Source: Synura sp. LO234KE (lineage: Eukaryota; Sar; Synurophyceae; Synurales; Mallomonadaceae). Taken from it: a stretch of DNA of 14,305 bases. The stretch is from contig VKHC01000259.1 in assembly GCA_015143735.1 (NCBI GenBank), positions 1 to 14,305 on the forward strand. Reading direction: 5' to 3'. The translations under genes and the position numbers were made by a program. This document shows positions 1-9,548 of this stretch, one piece after another; the stretch's first letter is position 1, and each line of letters begins with the position of its first letter. Under the pieces are notes generated by a model. The model made no database searches, was not told the DNA's origin, and saw only the letters and a list, made by a program, of their open reading frames with translations.

Positions 1-1122
1 CGTTGTCACTTCAGTTTTCCGGTATCTCGATACCGGCCTACGTTGTAAGCATTCCAAGCACTTCTGGCACGAAAATTACCTCTATAATAGCTCCAACATG
101 CTTTAATATGATGCCAAAGCGTGCCAAAAGGCTTACAGTTCATGATTAAGCCGTTTGGCGTCCATACTCTTCAATTATTTGAAAATGTTTATGTACGTGC
201 GTACGCTACTATATTTGGTACCGAATATCTTTTGAACGAGGTCGTTATATCATGAGTGCTATAGCTTGTTCGATGAAGCTTTGCAAGAGCTACAAGAGGA
301 TATAATTTTATGGAGTAACTTCACGTTTTACCGAAGTTGAGGGTCACAAACGTGTTTTTACCAATAAGGGATTGATAACTATTGCCCACCAGGTATTTAT
401 CTGCCTCCCCAGTGGTTGCGCAGAGGCTTTTAATTCTATGCGTTCGCGCGGAGGAGAAGTAGCCCAATAACCCCCGCGACCTTTTCATTATTGGGTCTAT
501 CGCGATATCTTGGAGGTCAGACATTCATTTTGCTGATTGACAAGAAGTGGCCTGGATGATGAGCGGTAGATGTTGCTGCCCTATAACGCTGAGTAGAGAC
601 TCTGGACAAACTAGAATCTTCGCGCTAGTCCACTCGTGTTTCAAGTCTCTTTGTTTCGCCTCCACCCGAAAGCAGAAATTACTGCGCCAGCATTCTTCGA
701 CATTAAAGACCTTTTGGGCAATATCTTGGTGGCTCTTGTATTGCTCGGAGAAGCCAAGGACAGCGAAACCTTGGATCTAAAGAAGACTGCAAAGTTTTCC
801 CAGGAGATTTATAACCCCTGAATTCCAAAGAACACCGGCAGGGTGGCGAGGTATACAATGTACGGCAATTCTGCTGTTCGGCTTTCCAAATCTCACTAAA
901 AATGTGATTTCCAGACGTTGGAGTAGCGACGTGCTGGACGCATCATCTGGTTGTCATGTAAATTCGACAGATGCTGAGTCAAAGTTGGTGCTAGCAGGGT
1001 TATATTCTGCGCTTCCTCCTGCGCCAAGAAAAGGGAGATAGTCGAAACCTAAAATTTCCCTTCAGTTGGGGAGATGATAAATTTTTGGCTAGTGTGTCCT
1101 GCTTGTTCTTGATCTCGCTGGA
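1..1122. other. AT-rich region without a recognisable gene
   Basis: No open frame here resembles a family I know. Two plus-strand frames look mildly protein-like. One runs 636-821 and contains the peptide ILVALVLLGEAKDSETLDLK; it lacks an ATG at a natural start. The other is open from about 784 to 1041 after a stop and also has no start codon. A minus-strand frame at 524-321 (67 codons with ATG) has no recognisable motif. These may be debris of an old gene or chance frames. No promoter, RNA gene or transposon end was identified. Confidence 0.3.
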
Positions 1123-1564
1123 GTGTGGGATAGGAGTGAAAGCTGGAGTGATGAAAGTTTCAAGGGGTGCAAGTTGGTGAATGAGAAATTGCAAGATGTT
1201 CGTCAACGCAGTTTTGAGAAAAATAGTCGTAGTTCATTCCTCAAGTGCTTCAAGTATAACTTTTTTCTGAAAAAACGTCATGGCCAAAATTTGGGTCCGG
1301 GAAAGGTTGTTCAGAAACTTGATTTTTTTATCTCTATCAGGATTGAGGTTGCTGGAGGCCTGGATTTTCCGTGGATTCCATTCTCCTTGACGGTTGCTAT
1401 CAGGTACAGGTTGGAGATTCTAGTTTTGCTGTTCGCGATTTTTTGTTCGGCAGCTTTTGCAAAAAGCCGGTATCAGTGTTGCCCGCACTTTTGAAGGCTT
1501 GAATAACTTGGACCTAGAGGCCTTTAGGAAACTTCTGAGGCAATACTATTCAGAAGCCGAGTAG
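1123..1564 (+). pseudogene. coding-like stretch broken across three frames, unidentified
   Basis: Three successive plus-strand frames look protein-like and hand over to each other. The first is open 1123-1494 (GTG start, 123 codons). The second is open to a TGA at 1500-1502 and contains DGCYQVQVGDSSFAVRDFLF. The third ends with TAG at 1562-1564 and contains FEGLNNLDLEAFRKLLRQYY. The second and third read like globular protein, which suggests one ancestral frame broken by small indels near 1370 and 1480. I do not recognise the family and no catalytic motif stands out. Chance open frames remain possible because the region is short and there is no flanking gene to support it. Confidence 0.22.
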
Positions 1565-2289
1565 TAAAACACTTTGATATGTTTTGAACAGTCACACAAA
1601 ACACATTTTTAAAACTAAAATCTTTTTGTTTTATTGCCTACACGTATCAGGTGAAACGTCGCTACTCCAATACCATGCAACGACCATCTTAATTGTAGTG
1701 ACAAGGATCATTCCGTTGACTTGTGCCTTGTTTTATAGCCTGTCCTCATCGATCTCCAAAAATCTGTAATACTACTATGATAATACCGTTGGGGTTAGTT
1801 GATCAGCAGTGAGTAAAACCCACACATTACGCGGTACCGCTATATCAGTATACTGTGTACCGCCGCTGGTGTACTGCTTATAAACGTCAGTCGTATAGCG
1901 GTGCCGTGTTAATAGCTTGCTTACCGTACCGCTGTGACCTCTTGCAATATGACGTACGAAGGCGCAGTATCGGGGTACCAGTACAAATATATAATATATA
2001 ACGTGAATACTTAAGAAAATCTAATATTACAAAGCACAGCACTTTAGGTAAGCTGATTGTTCGCTCAGACTAAAGAAGAAGCTGGAGATTGTGGTAGACA
2101 AGAAAACAAGAATCATCTAGTAAGTATTAGTTTCTATCTCTGAAGTGTTCAAGAGAAGTATTAGAGTGAAAATTACAATAGATTATTCAAGATATTTGTT
2201 CCCGACAATCTTTTAGTTAGATTAGTCAATTTACGACCTGAAAATGGAACAGTCCACAATAAAAGCCATCCCGCATCATTGACCAAAAC
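1565..2289. other. AT-rich intergenic DNA
   Basis: Apart from the palindrome cluster at 1831-1932, nothing is recognisable. A short AT run (TATATAATATATA type) lies at about 1985-2001. This stretch abuts the low-coordinate (3') edge of the LINE. No poly-T tract, the mark expected of a minus-strand LINE poly-A tail, is visible there, so the exact element end is unknown. Confidence 0.4.
1831..1932. repeat. cluster of GTACCGC / GGTACC palindromic repeats
   Basis: The motif GTACCGC or its complement recurs within about 100 bp. There is a perfect 10-bp palindrome GCGGTACCGC at 1831-1840, GTACCGC at 1857-1863, the inverted form TATAGCGGTGCC at 1894-1905, and GTACCGC at 1926-1932. GGGGTACC follows near 1973. 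GGTACCGCTATA (1833-1844) and TATAGCGGTGCC (1894-1905) form an inverted pair matching at 11 of 12 bases around a 49-nt loop. This could be the remnant of a small inverted-repeat element (MITE) or a block of diverged satellite units. The surrounding DNA is AT-rich, so the GC-rich motif stands out. Confidence 0.5.
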
Positions 2290-2676
2290 TAGCTACTATC
2301 CATATGAACCAACAGGCAAGTCCCGTGACCAAGTGAAGAGGCCCGAGTGCATGCACTCGAGGTTCCAATTCAGTCCCCGACTATGTCTCCCGACCCAGCC
2401 GGGAGCGAGGAGCCGGAGGCCACAGTGAACGTCTACGAAAATATCCTGCAATTCTATAGAGGACGGCGCGCTGCTCAACTGAGAGGTGGGTGATCTGCAA
2501 AGGGTGGCGCGGATCTCGCGTCGGTCTGCAAGAAAGCGCGCCTCCGAGGGGCGCGCCTGGAACCACTTGACCATGTTGGAGTGGTAAGGGGTGCCCGTCG
2601 GCGGCTGGGCTGAGAAGGGGACTTATATCGTCGCGAGGAGAAGCCGGTGTGCGGTGCATCCGTTGGCAGCCCGCCT
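2290..2676 (-). other. 3' end of the LINE, downstream of RNase H
   Basis: Downstream of the RNase H the minus strand stays GC-rich to about 2290. It contains two overlapping open frames (2659-2381 and 2574-2296), neither with a motif I recognise. They may be the extreme C-terminus of ORF2 plus the 3' UTR. The switch to AT-rich DNA near 2290 is taken as the element border. Confidence 0.45.
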
Positions 2677-3074
2677 GTCAGCCGCCGCGTTGCCGAGCGC
2701 ATCCGGAGTGGCAGAGGAGCAGTGACCCTATATTAACTCGATAGAAAATAATCCCCTTGGTGCAGCTCCATCTTTAAAGTGGTTATCCGCGCAACGAGGC
2801 GGACACAAATATGCTTGTTGTCGGTGTGGATGTTTAAGTTGCGACTGTCGGAGGTCGCAAGGGTCCGAGAGGAGAGTATCATTTAGACGGCATGGTAGAA
2901 GGCACTCACTTCTCCCGTATTGTTGGAAGGGCGAGAAGCACCAATCCAATCCACTGTCTTACGGTCCGTATCTACTGGGCCCCAGAGAGCAACTGAAGAG
3001 TTTGGATGAAGCTGTACATGAACCCCCCAGCCAGCGGAGCCAGATGCCCGCGATGCATAGCCATTGGTATAGAC
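2677..3074 (-). pseudogene. LINE RNase H domain, inactivated
   Basis: RNase H removes the RNA strand of the RNA:DNA hybrid made during retrotransposition. The minus strand reads VYTNGYAS (from 3074), then AGWGVHV, WGPV, WIGASRPSNNTGE (catalytic Glu codon 2912-2910), IHTDNKH (catalytic Asp codon 2822-2820), and HSG (2710-2702). After a frame change it reads ALGNAAADRRAANG, with the last acidic residue at 2679-2677. This is the full D-E-D-D layout of RNase HI over about 130 residues. The family expects TDGSA at the first site. Here it is TNGYA, with Asn codon AAT at 3065-3063, a single G-to-A change from GAT. A TAA at 2885-2883 interrupts the frame after YHAV. The domain is therefore dead at the catalytic, stop and frameshift levels. 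Confidence 0.86.
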
Positions 3075-3370
3075 AGTGGGGAAGAGAGGGAGGGTTGGGC
3101 AAGAGTGATTACCTTTTTGACGACATCTTATGTTTGCTGCCGCTTTTTGAAGCGTTTGACCTCGTTCCGCACACTCAATGATTTGCAGCTAAGCTGCCTT
3201 CCAAGAGGGGTAAGCACACGGAACATTTCTAATACGGACGCCATACAACATATGGGATCAACTCTGCAGAACGGGTTTGATACGGATTGAATTTACGTTG
3301 AACGTAGCGCAGAGGAGCTGAGTTCGCCCACGGAAGGGCTGCTGCTTCTCAGTATTTGTCTTTTGTTTTC

Positions 3371-4046
3371 TCATCTCTCAGGTGCAGTCAATCCTGTGAA
3401 CGAGTTGGCGACTAAAGCTAATAAAACAGCGTCGATAGCCGCCGCAGTGTCTGTAGGAAGGAGTGCATCGGAGAGGATGTCGAGCTGAAAGAAGCTCAAG
3501 TTACCCAGGCAGATCCAGTGACCGTCCGGGGAGCGAACTAGTTGCAGAACCTTTGGAATGAGACGTTGTTCAAGATCAAAGTCTAAGGAGTACAGTGCTC
3601 GTGCGTCATTAGGCGCTTGATGACACTGTGTGAGAGGAGAATGAGGGCGCAGTCGGAAGCTATGGTCGCAGGTGTCCGGTGAGACCCTTTGTCGTCGGTG
3701 CGGCAGAGTGCATGTCAGGAGGTTGTCCCCCTCGGCAGTCGTAAGCGCGCCCTTGCACCGATTTTGGCCAACTGTCCAATACCGTTTGTGAAGGAGCTTT
3801 TTATGGTAACCAGGAGACTTGGAGGAGGGGTGGTAGGTACAAAAGTTTAGGGACATACGAGAGAGTAATGTCCTCCCATATGGGGGGGGTCAGATTGAAG
3901 AGCACGGTTGTGGTCTCGGTAGCGCTGAGCTTGGAGGAGCCAAAGGAACTGAACGCGCGTTTTAATAAAACATAGGTCGGGGCTCCATGGAAAAGGTCAC
4001 GCCAGGTCCAGGTGACACGCAGAAAACCAATGGGTAAACTATTCAA
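3371..4046 (-). pseudogene. LINE linker with possible zinc-binding motif (zf-RVT-like)
   Basis: Two overlapping minus-strand open frames (4046-3801 and 3856-3371) cover the linker just upstream of RNase H. The first reads TWTWRDLFHGAPTYVLLK, reminiscent of the Trp-rich stretch that precedes zinc-binding domains in many LINE proteins. The second contains CKGALTTAEGDNLLTC, with Cys codons at 3757 and 3712. It resembles the usual Cys-x-x-Cys...Cys pattern of a zf-RVT module with its first Cys pair degraded. The frame then stays open for more than 100 codons to TAG at 3371. The zinc-binding call is an inference from position and spacing. It could equally be an unrelated linker. Confidence 0.45.
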
Positions 4047-5349
4047 GAGCGGTAGGGATTAGAAGTGTTTGCAGAGGGAGGGCACCCGGTCTGCACCCGA
4101 CTGGAATCGAGGAGGCGTGCTGCCGGCACACGCACATTCACGCACAAAGAACTTACCCAGGTTCGGCGGATTCAGGCTAGAGGAGTAATGTTTGGGTGGG
4201 GAGGTGGACACATAGGTGGAGGTGAGGACCGTAGAGTGTAAACTGACGATTTCATAAGACCTTTCGGCTACCTCATTGGAGTGAGCTGCCGGGGGGGACC
4301 AGATGGCGCGGACCAGAGACGGGTTGGAGAGATTTCTTTTTTAAATTTCTGATTAAACGGGTCGGAGAGATGAATGCACAGAATAATTTCGTCTTCCTCT
4401 GCGTCGTTGTTCCCACCTAGCCCGGACGATACCTGATACCTGTGAGAAACAGGACATGAGAGGACATGTTTGGATGGGGCACGGATTTAGCAATCACTTT
4501 ATTAATCACTGCGGCAGTCCAGATCCGGTGGCTCTCGTATAGAAAGGCAAAATAGAAATATGCAGAAGACTCCATGGTTGACGGAGCTGTTGTGCTGATG
4601 CAAATACCAATATAAACAAGCTGAGTGCCGGTCGTAATCAGTCCGCCAACAGGAAAGAGTGGAACTGGGGATTAAATGTGCAGATAGATAGAGGGTCGGG
4701 CGGTAGATTGCCAAGGTGGCCGGGAGCGTGGCAAGGCTCGACAGGGACGCGGGAGAACCGCCTATCGAGGATGACTGCCGGAGGAGGTTACGAGTGTCAG
4801 GAGATGCGCTGGGAGATGTGGCGTCCCGGCCGAAAATCGCTGGGAACACGAGTCCACTTCCATCGAGCCTGTGTAGCCCTGAACGGGAGAAGAATATCGA
4901 AGAATGGTGGATTTCGTGGGAGAGGTCGTAGGGACTGGCAAGGTGTGACAGTAAAGCACTGTGAGGACATCGCCGGACCGGGATGCTGTCGTGTGTACAC
5001 CCAGGATTTCTGTGACAGCATCCAAATAGAATGAGGGTCCGTGAGATGCCAGGCTTGGCCCGGAAGGAAGGGGAGTGCGGACGTCTGGTGGACGCAAACG
5101 TGGTGAGAGTAGGTTGAGAAAGCGTTGTCCCGTCAGGTCTCTCCATGCCCAGCTCTGTGATTTCGGGTCCAAGTGATCGAGAGCTCCATACGAGGCGCGA
5201 TGAAAGATGAAACTCGTGGAGGCAGGTATGTCCCGAGAGAGGTTAGCCCAGAGGAGAGCAGTGAAGCGGGGGAAGGCTGGAGAGTGAATTGAGCGCTGCT
5301 TCGTCAGACACAAATTCCCTTTCCTACCGAAGAAGATCAGACTGGAAAT
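4047..5349 (-). pseudogene. LINE post-RT linker, long open frames of unknown function
   Basis: After the thumb the minus strand stays open in one frame from 5349 to 4762 (ORF from 5313, 183 codons). It contains WAWRDLTGQRFLNLL, LDAVTEILGVHTTA and other globular-looking pieces, and is in frame with the thumb segment across a single TGA at 5352-5350. A second frame, 5146-4502, overlaps it and continues further (214 codons). From 4500 to 4047 there are several stops, with an acidic patch (DAEEDEI) near 4400. The linker between RT and RNase H totals about 2 kb, longer than I would expect. I could not assign a domain to it. Confidence 0.5.
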
Positions 5350-5352
5350 TCA

Positions 5353-5735
5353 AAAACCAGGGCGGATGTCGTGCAGGGTGATGAATGGGAGGGGCAAGTT
5401 CAGAGATAGACGATGTCTGAGCAAGGCATCCGCGACCCAGCGAGTCCGCGGTTCGTTCGAGCGGAGCGCTAGAGAGAGGCGCGAACGTTTCCGCTGATGA
5501 ATGGGCACAGATATGCGCTGGTAACCCAGTCCACCCTCGACGCCGGTTCGAAGATATTCTCTAATAACAAGGAGCGTTTGTTCTTAATACGGCCACGGAG
5601 CTCAGGTGCAAACAGTCGATCAAATCCTCGCACCTTTTACGGGACCGAGCAAACAACACTCCCTCGCAGACGCCGCGGATATACTGGCACTTGGAAATAG
5701 CGGTGTAGATGGTTCTGGCCGAGGCTTGTTTAATG
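5353..5735 (-). pseudogene. LINE reverse transcriptase thumb / post-RT region, frameshifted
   Basis: Three frames hand over in sequence on the minus strand. The first reads ASARTIYTAISKCQYIRG (about 5731-5654). The second reads FDRLFAPELRGRIKNKRS followed by LLLENIFEPASR (about 5627-5536). The third reads GGLGYQRISVPIHQRKRS (from 5535), then ADALLRHRLSLNLPLPFI and HDIRPGF before TGA at 5352-5350. Together these match the conserved thumb region of this type of LINE RT, where a stretch of the form 'FAP..R......S.P...IF.P...GGLG' is followed by a basic helical segment. Frameshifts lie near 5640 and 5535. This confirms that the element extends well beyond the palm and that the break-up is by small indels rather than one large rearrangement. 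Confidence 0.8.
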
Positions 5736-5889
5736 AAGAGCGCGCGAAGGGAGACAAGATGTGGGGCACTAGGGTAAATAGGATACTCCACACCGAGGCT
5801 GCGGAATCTTCACGGGTCTTAAGGGTGAATGAGGGACCCAGCTCATCGTGTAAACGAGGAAGGGAGGAGGGTGGAGGGGGTCGGAAAGT

Positions 5890-6680
5890 AGGAAAAGCGC
5901 GAAGTTTGTGTTTTGCAATTGAGAGGTTCAACACCAGCCCCTCCAGATTGGCCGCGAGGGTTTGTCGGTCGTCGGCGTAGCAATATTTTGCGCAGCATAA
6001 AGCGAGCCATCTGGTTTTCAAAGGGAAAAATGCTGAGCAGTAGTCGGGATGTCTTCAAGCGTACATACCCGGACATCGAAAACGGCGAGCCAGGTAAAGG
6101 GGCCGTGGATGTCCCCTTGACCAGTGCCGCGCTCAAAATTAAAGGCAAGGTCGTTGACGCCGCGTTCAGGCCATTGATATCCCATTGTGTTAAGAAGGCA
6201 TGAGGCGTGCGAACAATGCTGTAGCCTGCTGCATCAAGGGCAACAATCCAAAGTGCAATCTCGAGTGGTACCCCGAGGCGTCAGCAAATTAGGAAGAGGG
6301 GCTTATGGGAACGGAGTTAAAGGCCTTCTTCATGTTTTAGGAGCATCCATGTAGAGGACTTTGATCATCCCACGCTGATTCCACGGTGTTGACGAGTTGA
6401 AAATTGGCGGTGTCCGTGCCGCATTTAGGCAGGTAACCATATGTTGATTCAGCGAGAGGATCCGTACTTCAGAAGAGAATTTGTAATCTGTTGAACAACT
6501 AAACTTGTCCAAACTTTACGAAGTTCCTCCATAATCATGACGGGGCAGACCTCGTAAATCTATTGAAACGACTCTTTCGAGATAGGGACGAGCCATTTCC
6601 ACTTCTTCAAGGATTCCGGGAAGAATTCATATTTCCACATAGCCGCAAGGCAGTTGTAAGCCTTTTCGATCATCAACTGT
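5890..6680 (-). pseudogene. LINE reverse transcriptase, fingers and palm, frameshifted
   Basis: The RT copies LINE RNA into DNA at the nicked target. In order on the minus strand I see: a fingers segment (KYEFFPESLKKWKWLVPISK, then CPVMIMEELRKVWTSLVVQQ, about 6640-6485); YGYLPKCGTDTANFQLVNTV (about 6450); motif A as NMKKAFNSVP (6336-6307), where the family has an Asp in place of Asn and a stop precedes it at 6339-6337; LGVPLEIALWIVALDAAGYS (from 6277); the RGTGQGD motif B (6131-6111) followed by FTWLAVFD; and the catalytic YADD (5979-5968), then TLAANLEGL and LSIAKHKLRAF. These lie in five successive frames, so there are at least four frameshifts. Just before YADD the break looks like one lost base. 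About 12 residues expected after EGL seem to be missing. The copy cannot encode an active enzyme. Confidence 0.87.
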
Positions 6681-7703
6681 AGGTCTGAAGGGCCCCCGAG
6701 GGGGGACCGTTCTTGGCATGAATGATGTCCTAAAATTCAGCGCGCGAGGAATGATTTTGAAAGATCGATCCCTAGAAGGAACATCTCTGAGCGCGTCCCA
6801 CAGGGCACGAAGGGTGTCAGGATGGTCGCCAGTTTGGAGGGGTGTGTTCAGACCTCCACGTATTTCCCATATACGATATCCTTGCACTGAAGGGATACGT
6901 CGTGAAGGTCGGGAGCGGCGGTAGGTTGGCTCGAAAAGTGAGGCTAAAGCTTATCTGTCATGTACTGGTGGAGGGCTTCTGGGGGGGTCGGCGCAAGATC
7001 CAGGAAGCCAAAGTCGTGCTGTTCGAATGGGACTGCTTGAGATAGCTCATTTAGCAGTGACGCGATGCCGATTGCGACCCAGAGATATCATCCTCCCGCT
7101 GTGCAATAAAGAGGGGGAGGCAAATGGCCCGTTCCTTGCGCTTACGGCCTCGTCATTGTCACGTGAGTGTTTGAAATTGGAAACTGCTACCAGTTTAAGT
7201 CCATTAGTGTTGAAAACGTCTTGGGTATGTTATTCTTAAGGGATGAGCCCTGCCCCATACCTCAGAGGGTACACCGGCGGGATGAAAGTCGAGAGAGGCG
7301 ACCACCCGTTCCAAGGTACTGATCATTAGGGAGATCACGCTTTAAACGAGAATCGCCAGGCGCGCGCGGCGCGGGAGAGGAGAAGCATTCCGAGATGGCA
7401 CTGAATCTGTACGATTGTGTCAGTTTGAGCATGAAGTGCTGCAAAAGTGGAGCTCCAGTAGTCTTTATAGCGGCCAGTAGTCTTTTTAGCGGATGCGACA
7501 TTTATATTTCCGGCGATCTGGTGATGTTGCTAATTTGATGTCCGTGAGATGAGTACGACGTTGCGCCTCCGCGATCAGTGGGGAGGAGAGAGCATCGACT
7601 TACTTCACCCAGGACACTGCGAGCGCTACCGTGAATTTATGTTAGTTGAGGGGCGCAGGGGTCGGATTCGACAGAGTTGAAGAGTCCGAGCCTGGCCATA
7701 CCC
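6681..7703 (-). other. LINE region between endonuclease and RT, degraded
   Basis: This is the connector between the endonuclease and the first RT motif. It holds minus-strand open frames at 7501-7262 and 6887-6627, the second including HPDTLRALWDALRDVPSRDR. Stops and frame breaks are frequent. No separate domain was recognised, and none is usually expected here beyond the N-terminal RT segment. Plus-strand frames over the same bases look like antisense shadows. Confidence 0.55.
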
Positions 7704-8562
7704 CTAACAAGTGAAACGGGGTCGAGACGAGACGGGGGCAGACAGGCCGGAGAAAACAGCAAGGACAGGTGCAAGGTCGATGGTCAGACATATGGTGGTG
7801 CACCAAAGACCCATACATACCCTTTCATATTGGGAGAGCTGGAGGGAAGAACTATTGAAGAATATATAGTCAATTTTTGAGCCACCGAGATTTGGGGAAT
7901 ATCGGGTGATATATGTCAGATCTGCCGTTTGGATTGTGTGCCCGCAGTGGTAACCAAGGGGCTCGGTGTGTCCCACGCCATCTGAACGGCCAAACCAACA
8001 CGCTTCAAAGTCCCCGCCACAGATTGCCAGGCACGAAAGGATGACGTTGAAGCCAATGTTGAATAGGGCACATGGGAGGGGGGATTTTTGATCATAGGTA
8101 GTGCTCAGGTAAGCGGAGAGACGGCGATAGAGGTCACGCTTGACTTGGAGCTCGTCCCCAGGGTCCTCCGTTGATTAGTCAACCTCGTGGCCACGGGACG
8201 GGAAAGGCCAAAACGTAGGGAGAATATGAAGGCAATCCGCGAGAACCTCAATAAGAGCTTTATCAACCACGCAAAGTTGCGACGGGTCCGATTTGAAGTG
8301 CGAGAGGGAGGGTCCCCAGCGATTATTAAGAATGATCATGTTGCCCCCAATCTTGTGGATTCACTCATGGTGGAGTTCGGGCTGCTGTCAGGCGGTAACA
8401 AACTGCTCCAGGACCCCGTTCCGCCCGGGTTTCTCGAAGGTAATATTTGCCTTGGAGAGGCGGTCACTCGTGCGAAGATAAAAAGACAAGATAATCAATG
8501 CCGGGGGAGGACATACAGGCAAGGAGTTCAGCGTGTTTGAACCAGTCGAGCCCATTGATGTT
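7704..8562 (-). pseudogene. LINE apurinic-type endonuclease (APE) domain, broken
   Basis: This domain nicks target DNA to prime reverse transcription. The minus strand shows VVYLNINGLDWFKHAELL (NINGL at 8562-8548), the Asn-containing first motif of APE nucleases, then GIDYLVFL. A frame change near 8480 follows. The next frame runs, with three stops, through NNRWGPSLSHFKSDPS, then WPFPS. It is then fully open from 8174 to 7704 (157 codons with stop), carrying DLYRRLSAYL, GGDFEA (8018-8001) and GGSKIDYIF (SKIDYIF at 7880-7860). GGDF corresponds to the family's GDFN, with Asn changed to Glu. KIDYIF matches the RIDYI motif. The last APE motif (S/T-D-H) appears degraded as TIDLAPVL. The order and spacing fit a LINE endonuclease of about 240 residues. 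Confidence 0.82.
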
Positions 8563-9540
8563 GAGGTACACAACACGGAAGTCGTCTTCCAGACCTGGTT
8601 GCCAGCAGTTGGTAAACTCGAAGGCATCCGGTTTTAGACGAAGGTAAACGAGAATCCAACAGTGTGAGCTAAGGCATCCTGAGGGTCCGTTGGACAAAGG
8701 TATTGTGGTTGGCAACTTGACGGCTGTGTCAATTACTTAAAGTGGGCCAAAGTTCGCTCCGGCAAGGATGTAGTAAAGCGCTGGGTGAATGGTTGAGAAT
8801 CCCAGGCGTCGAATAAGTTTGACAAGGCTGGCGACATAAGACAAATCGAGGCCAGCAATCCGAGCCAGCTATAACCGGGAGTGACGCGTACCTAGAGTAT
8901 GCGATTTGTGGATGTTGACGATTGCTGTGGGAAAGCAGTCTGCTATTGACCAAGCGTGTTGAAGGTAGCCTTCGGCACGTTCCATAACGAGAGAACTGTG
9001 TCCGGGCAATGATTGCAAGTCGCAAGGAGTGCAGTGATAACCGAGAAAGAACCTCCCGTGGACCGTAATGGCTCATAGCCAGCTGGGAGCGGGGTAGAGG
9101 AGTAAAAAATCGACTCGGTAGGGAGGGAATTAAGTCTGGAGGCTAAAAAGACGACGGACAAGTTTCAGTGTTAGTAAGAAAGTCCGATTGAGTATCTTCA
9201 GCCGACCACCCATGCGGTTTGTCAGTGTCGCCGTTATTAGATGACCCTTCTTATATGATGACGATACCCTGGATTTGTTTTGGAGCCAGCGCTTCAGTGA
9301 TGGCTTCAATGTCCTCGATCAGGTCCGTGAGTCTAGCAGTATGTTTTTTGCCTGAATGGAGCAACAGATGTGGTGCTGAGGAGCAGGAATTGGCCCGACT
9401 TTTCGGTGCATCGGTAAAGCGGAGATGAGATATCCAGCGACGGCGAGGCGAGAGAGAACTGCATCGCTGAATAGAAAGCTTCGGTGGAATATTGCATCAG
9501 CCATAGATTAATTTGATCACATATAGAGTTCACATTTAGC
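8563..9540 (-). other. 5' part of the LINE, coding content unresolved
   Basis: Upstream of the endonuclease the minus strand has several overlapping open frames (9504-9319, 9542-9333, 9161-8943, 9076-8729, and 8715 leading into the endonuclease). One contains CNHCPDT, which hints at a short Cys/His motif but is not a proper zinc knuckle. A complete ORF1 with gag-like knuckles was not found. This stretch may be 5' UTR, a degraded ORF1, or the ORF2 N-terminus. The GC content falls near 9540, which I take as the 5' limit. Confidence 0.4.
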
Positions 9541-9548
9541 ACTATCGT

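Larger units (their letters stand above)
2290..9540 (-). mobile_element. decayed non-LTR retrotransposon (LINE), EN-RT-RNase H type
   Basis: The minus strand carries, in the order expected of a LINE ORF2, an APE-type endonuclease, a reverse transcriptase with YADD, a thumb/post-RT region, a long linker and a C-terminal RNase H. The region is GC-richer than both flanks, and this contrast sets the approximate limits. The coding sequence is broken by many small frameshifts and several stops, so the copy is dead. No long terminal repeats flank it, which argues against an LTR element. Neither end can be fixed: no target-site duplication, poly-A tail or 3' repeat was seen, and the 5' part (about 9540-8716) has no domain I recognise. 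Many CpG dinucleotides survive, so strong CpG deamination or heavy RIP is unlikely. The clade within the LINEs was not determined. Confidence 0.88.

Noticed and set aside
4678-5034. Plus-strand open frames at 4678-5034 and 4716-4931.
   Set aside because: They lie antisense to the LINE coding region and have Arg/Gly-rich composition typical of antisense shadows.
5606-6203. Plus-strand open frames of 124 and 96 codons over the RT region.
   Set aside because: The minus strand here carries YADD, RGTGQGD and thumb motifs, so the plus-strand frames are shadows.
6330-6512. Open frame on the minus strand ending IKVLYMDAPKT, which at first looked like RT motif A.
   Set aside because: The neighbouring frame gives a better and continuous match (GYLPKCGTDTANFQL leading to NMKKAFNSVP), so YMDA is a shadow-frame coincidence.
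8943-9161. CNHCPDT as a gag-type zinc knuckle of a LINE ORF1.
   Set aside because: The CCHC spacing (C-x2-C-x4-H-x4-C) is not met and no second knuckle is seen.
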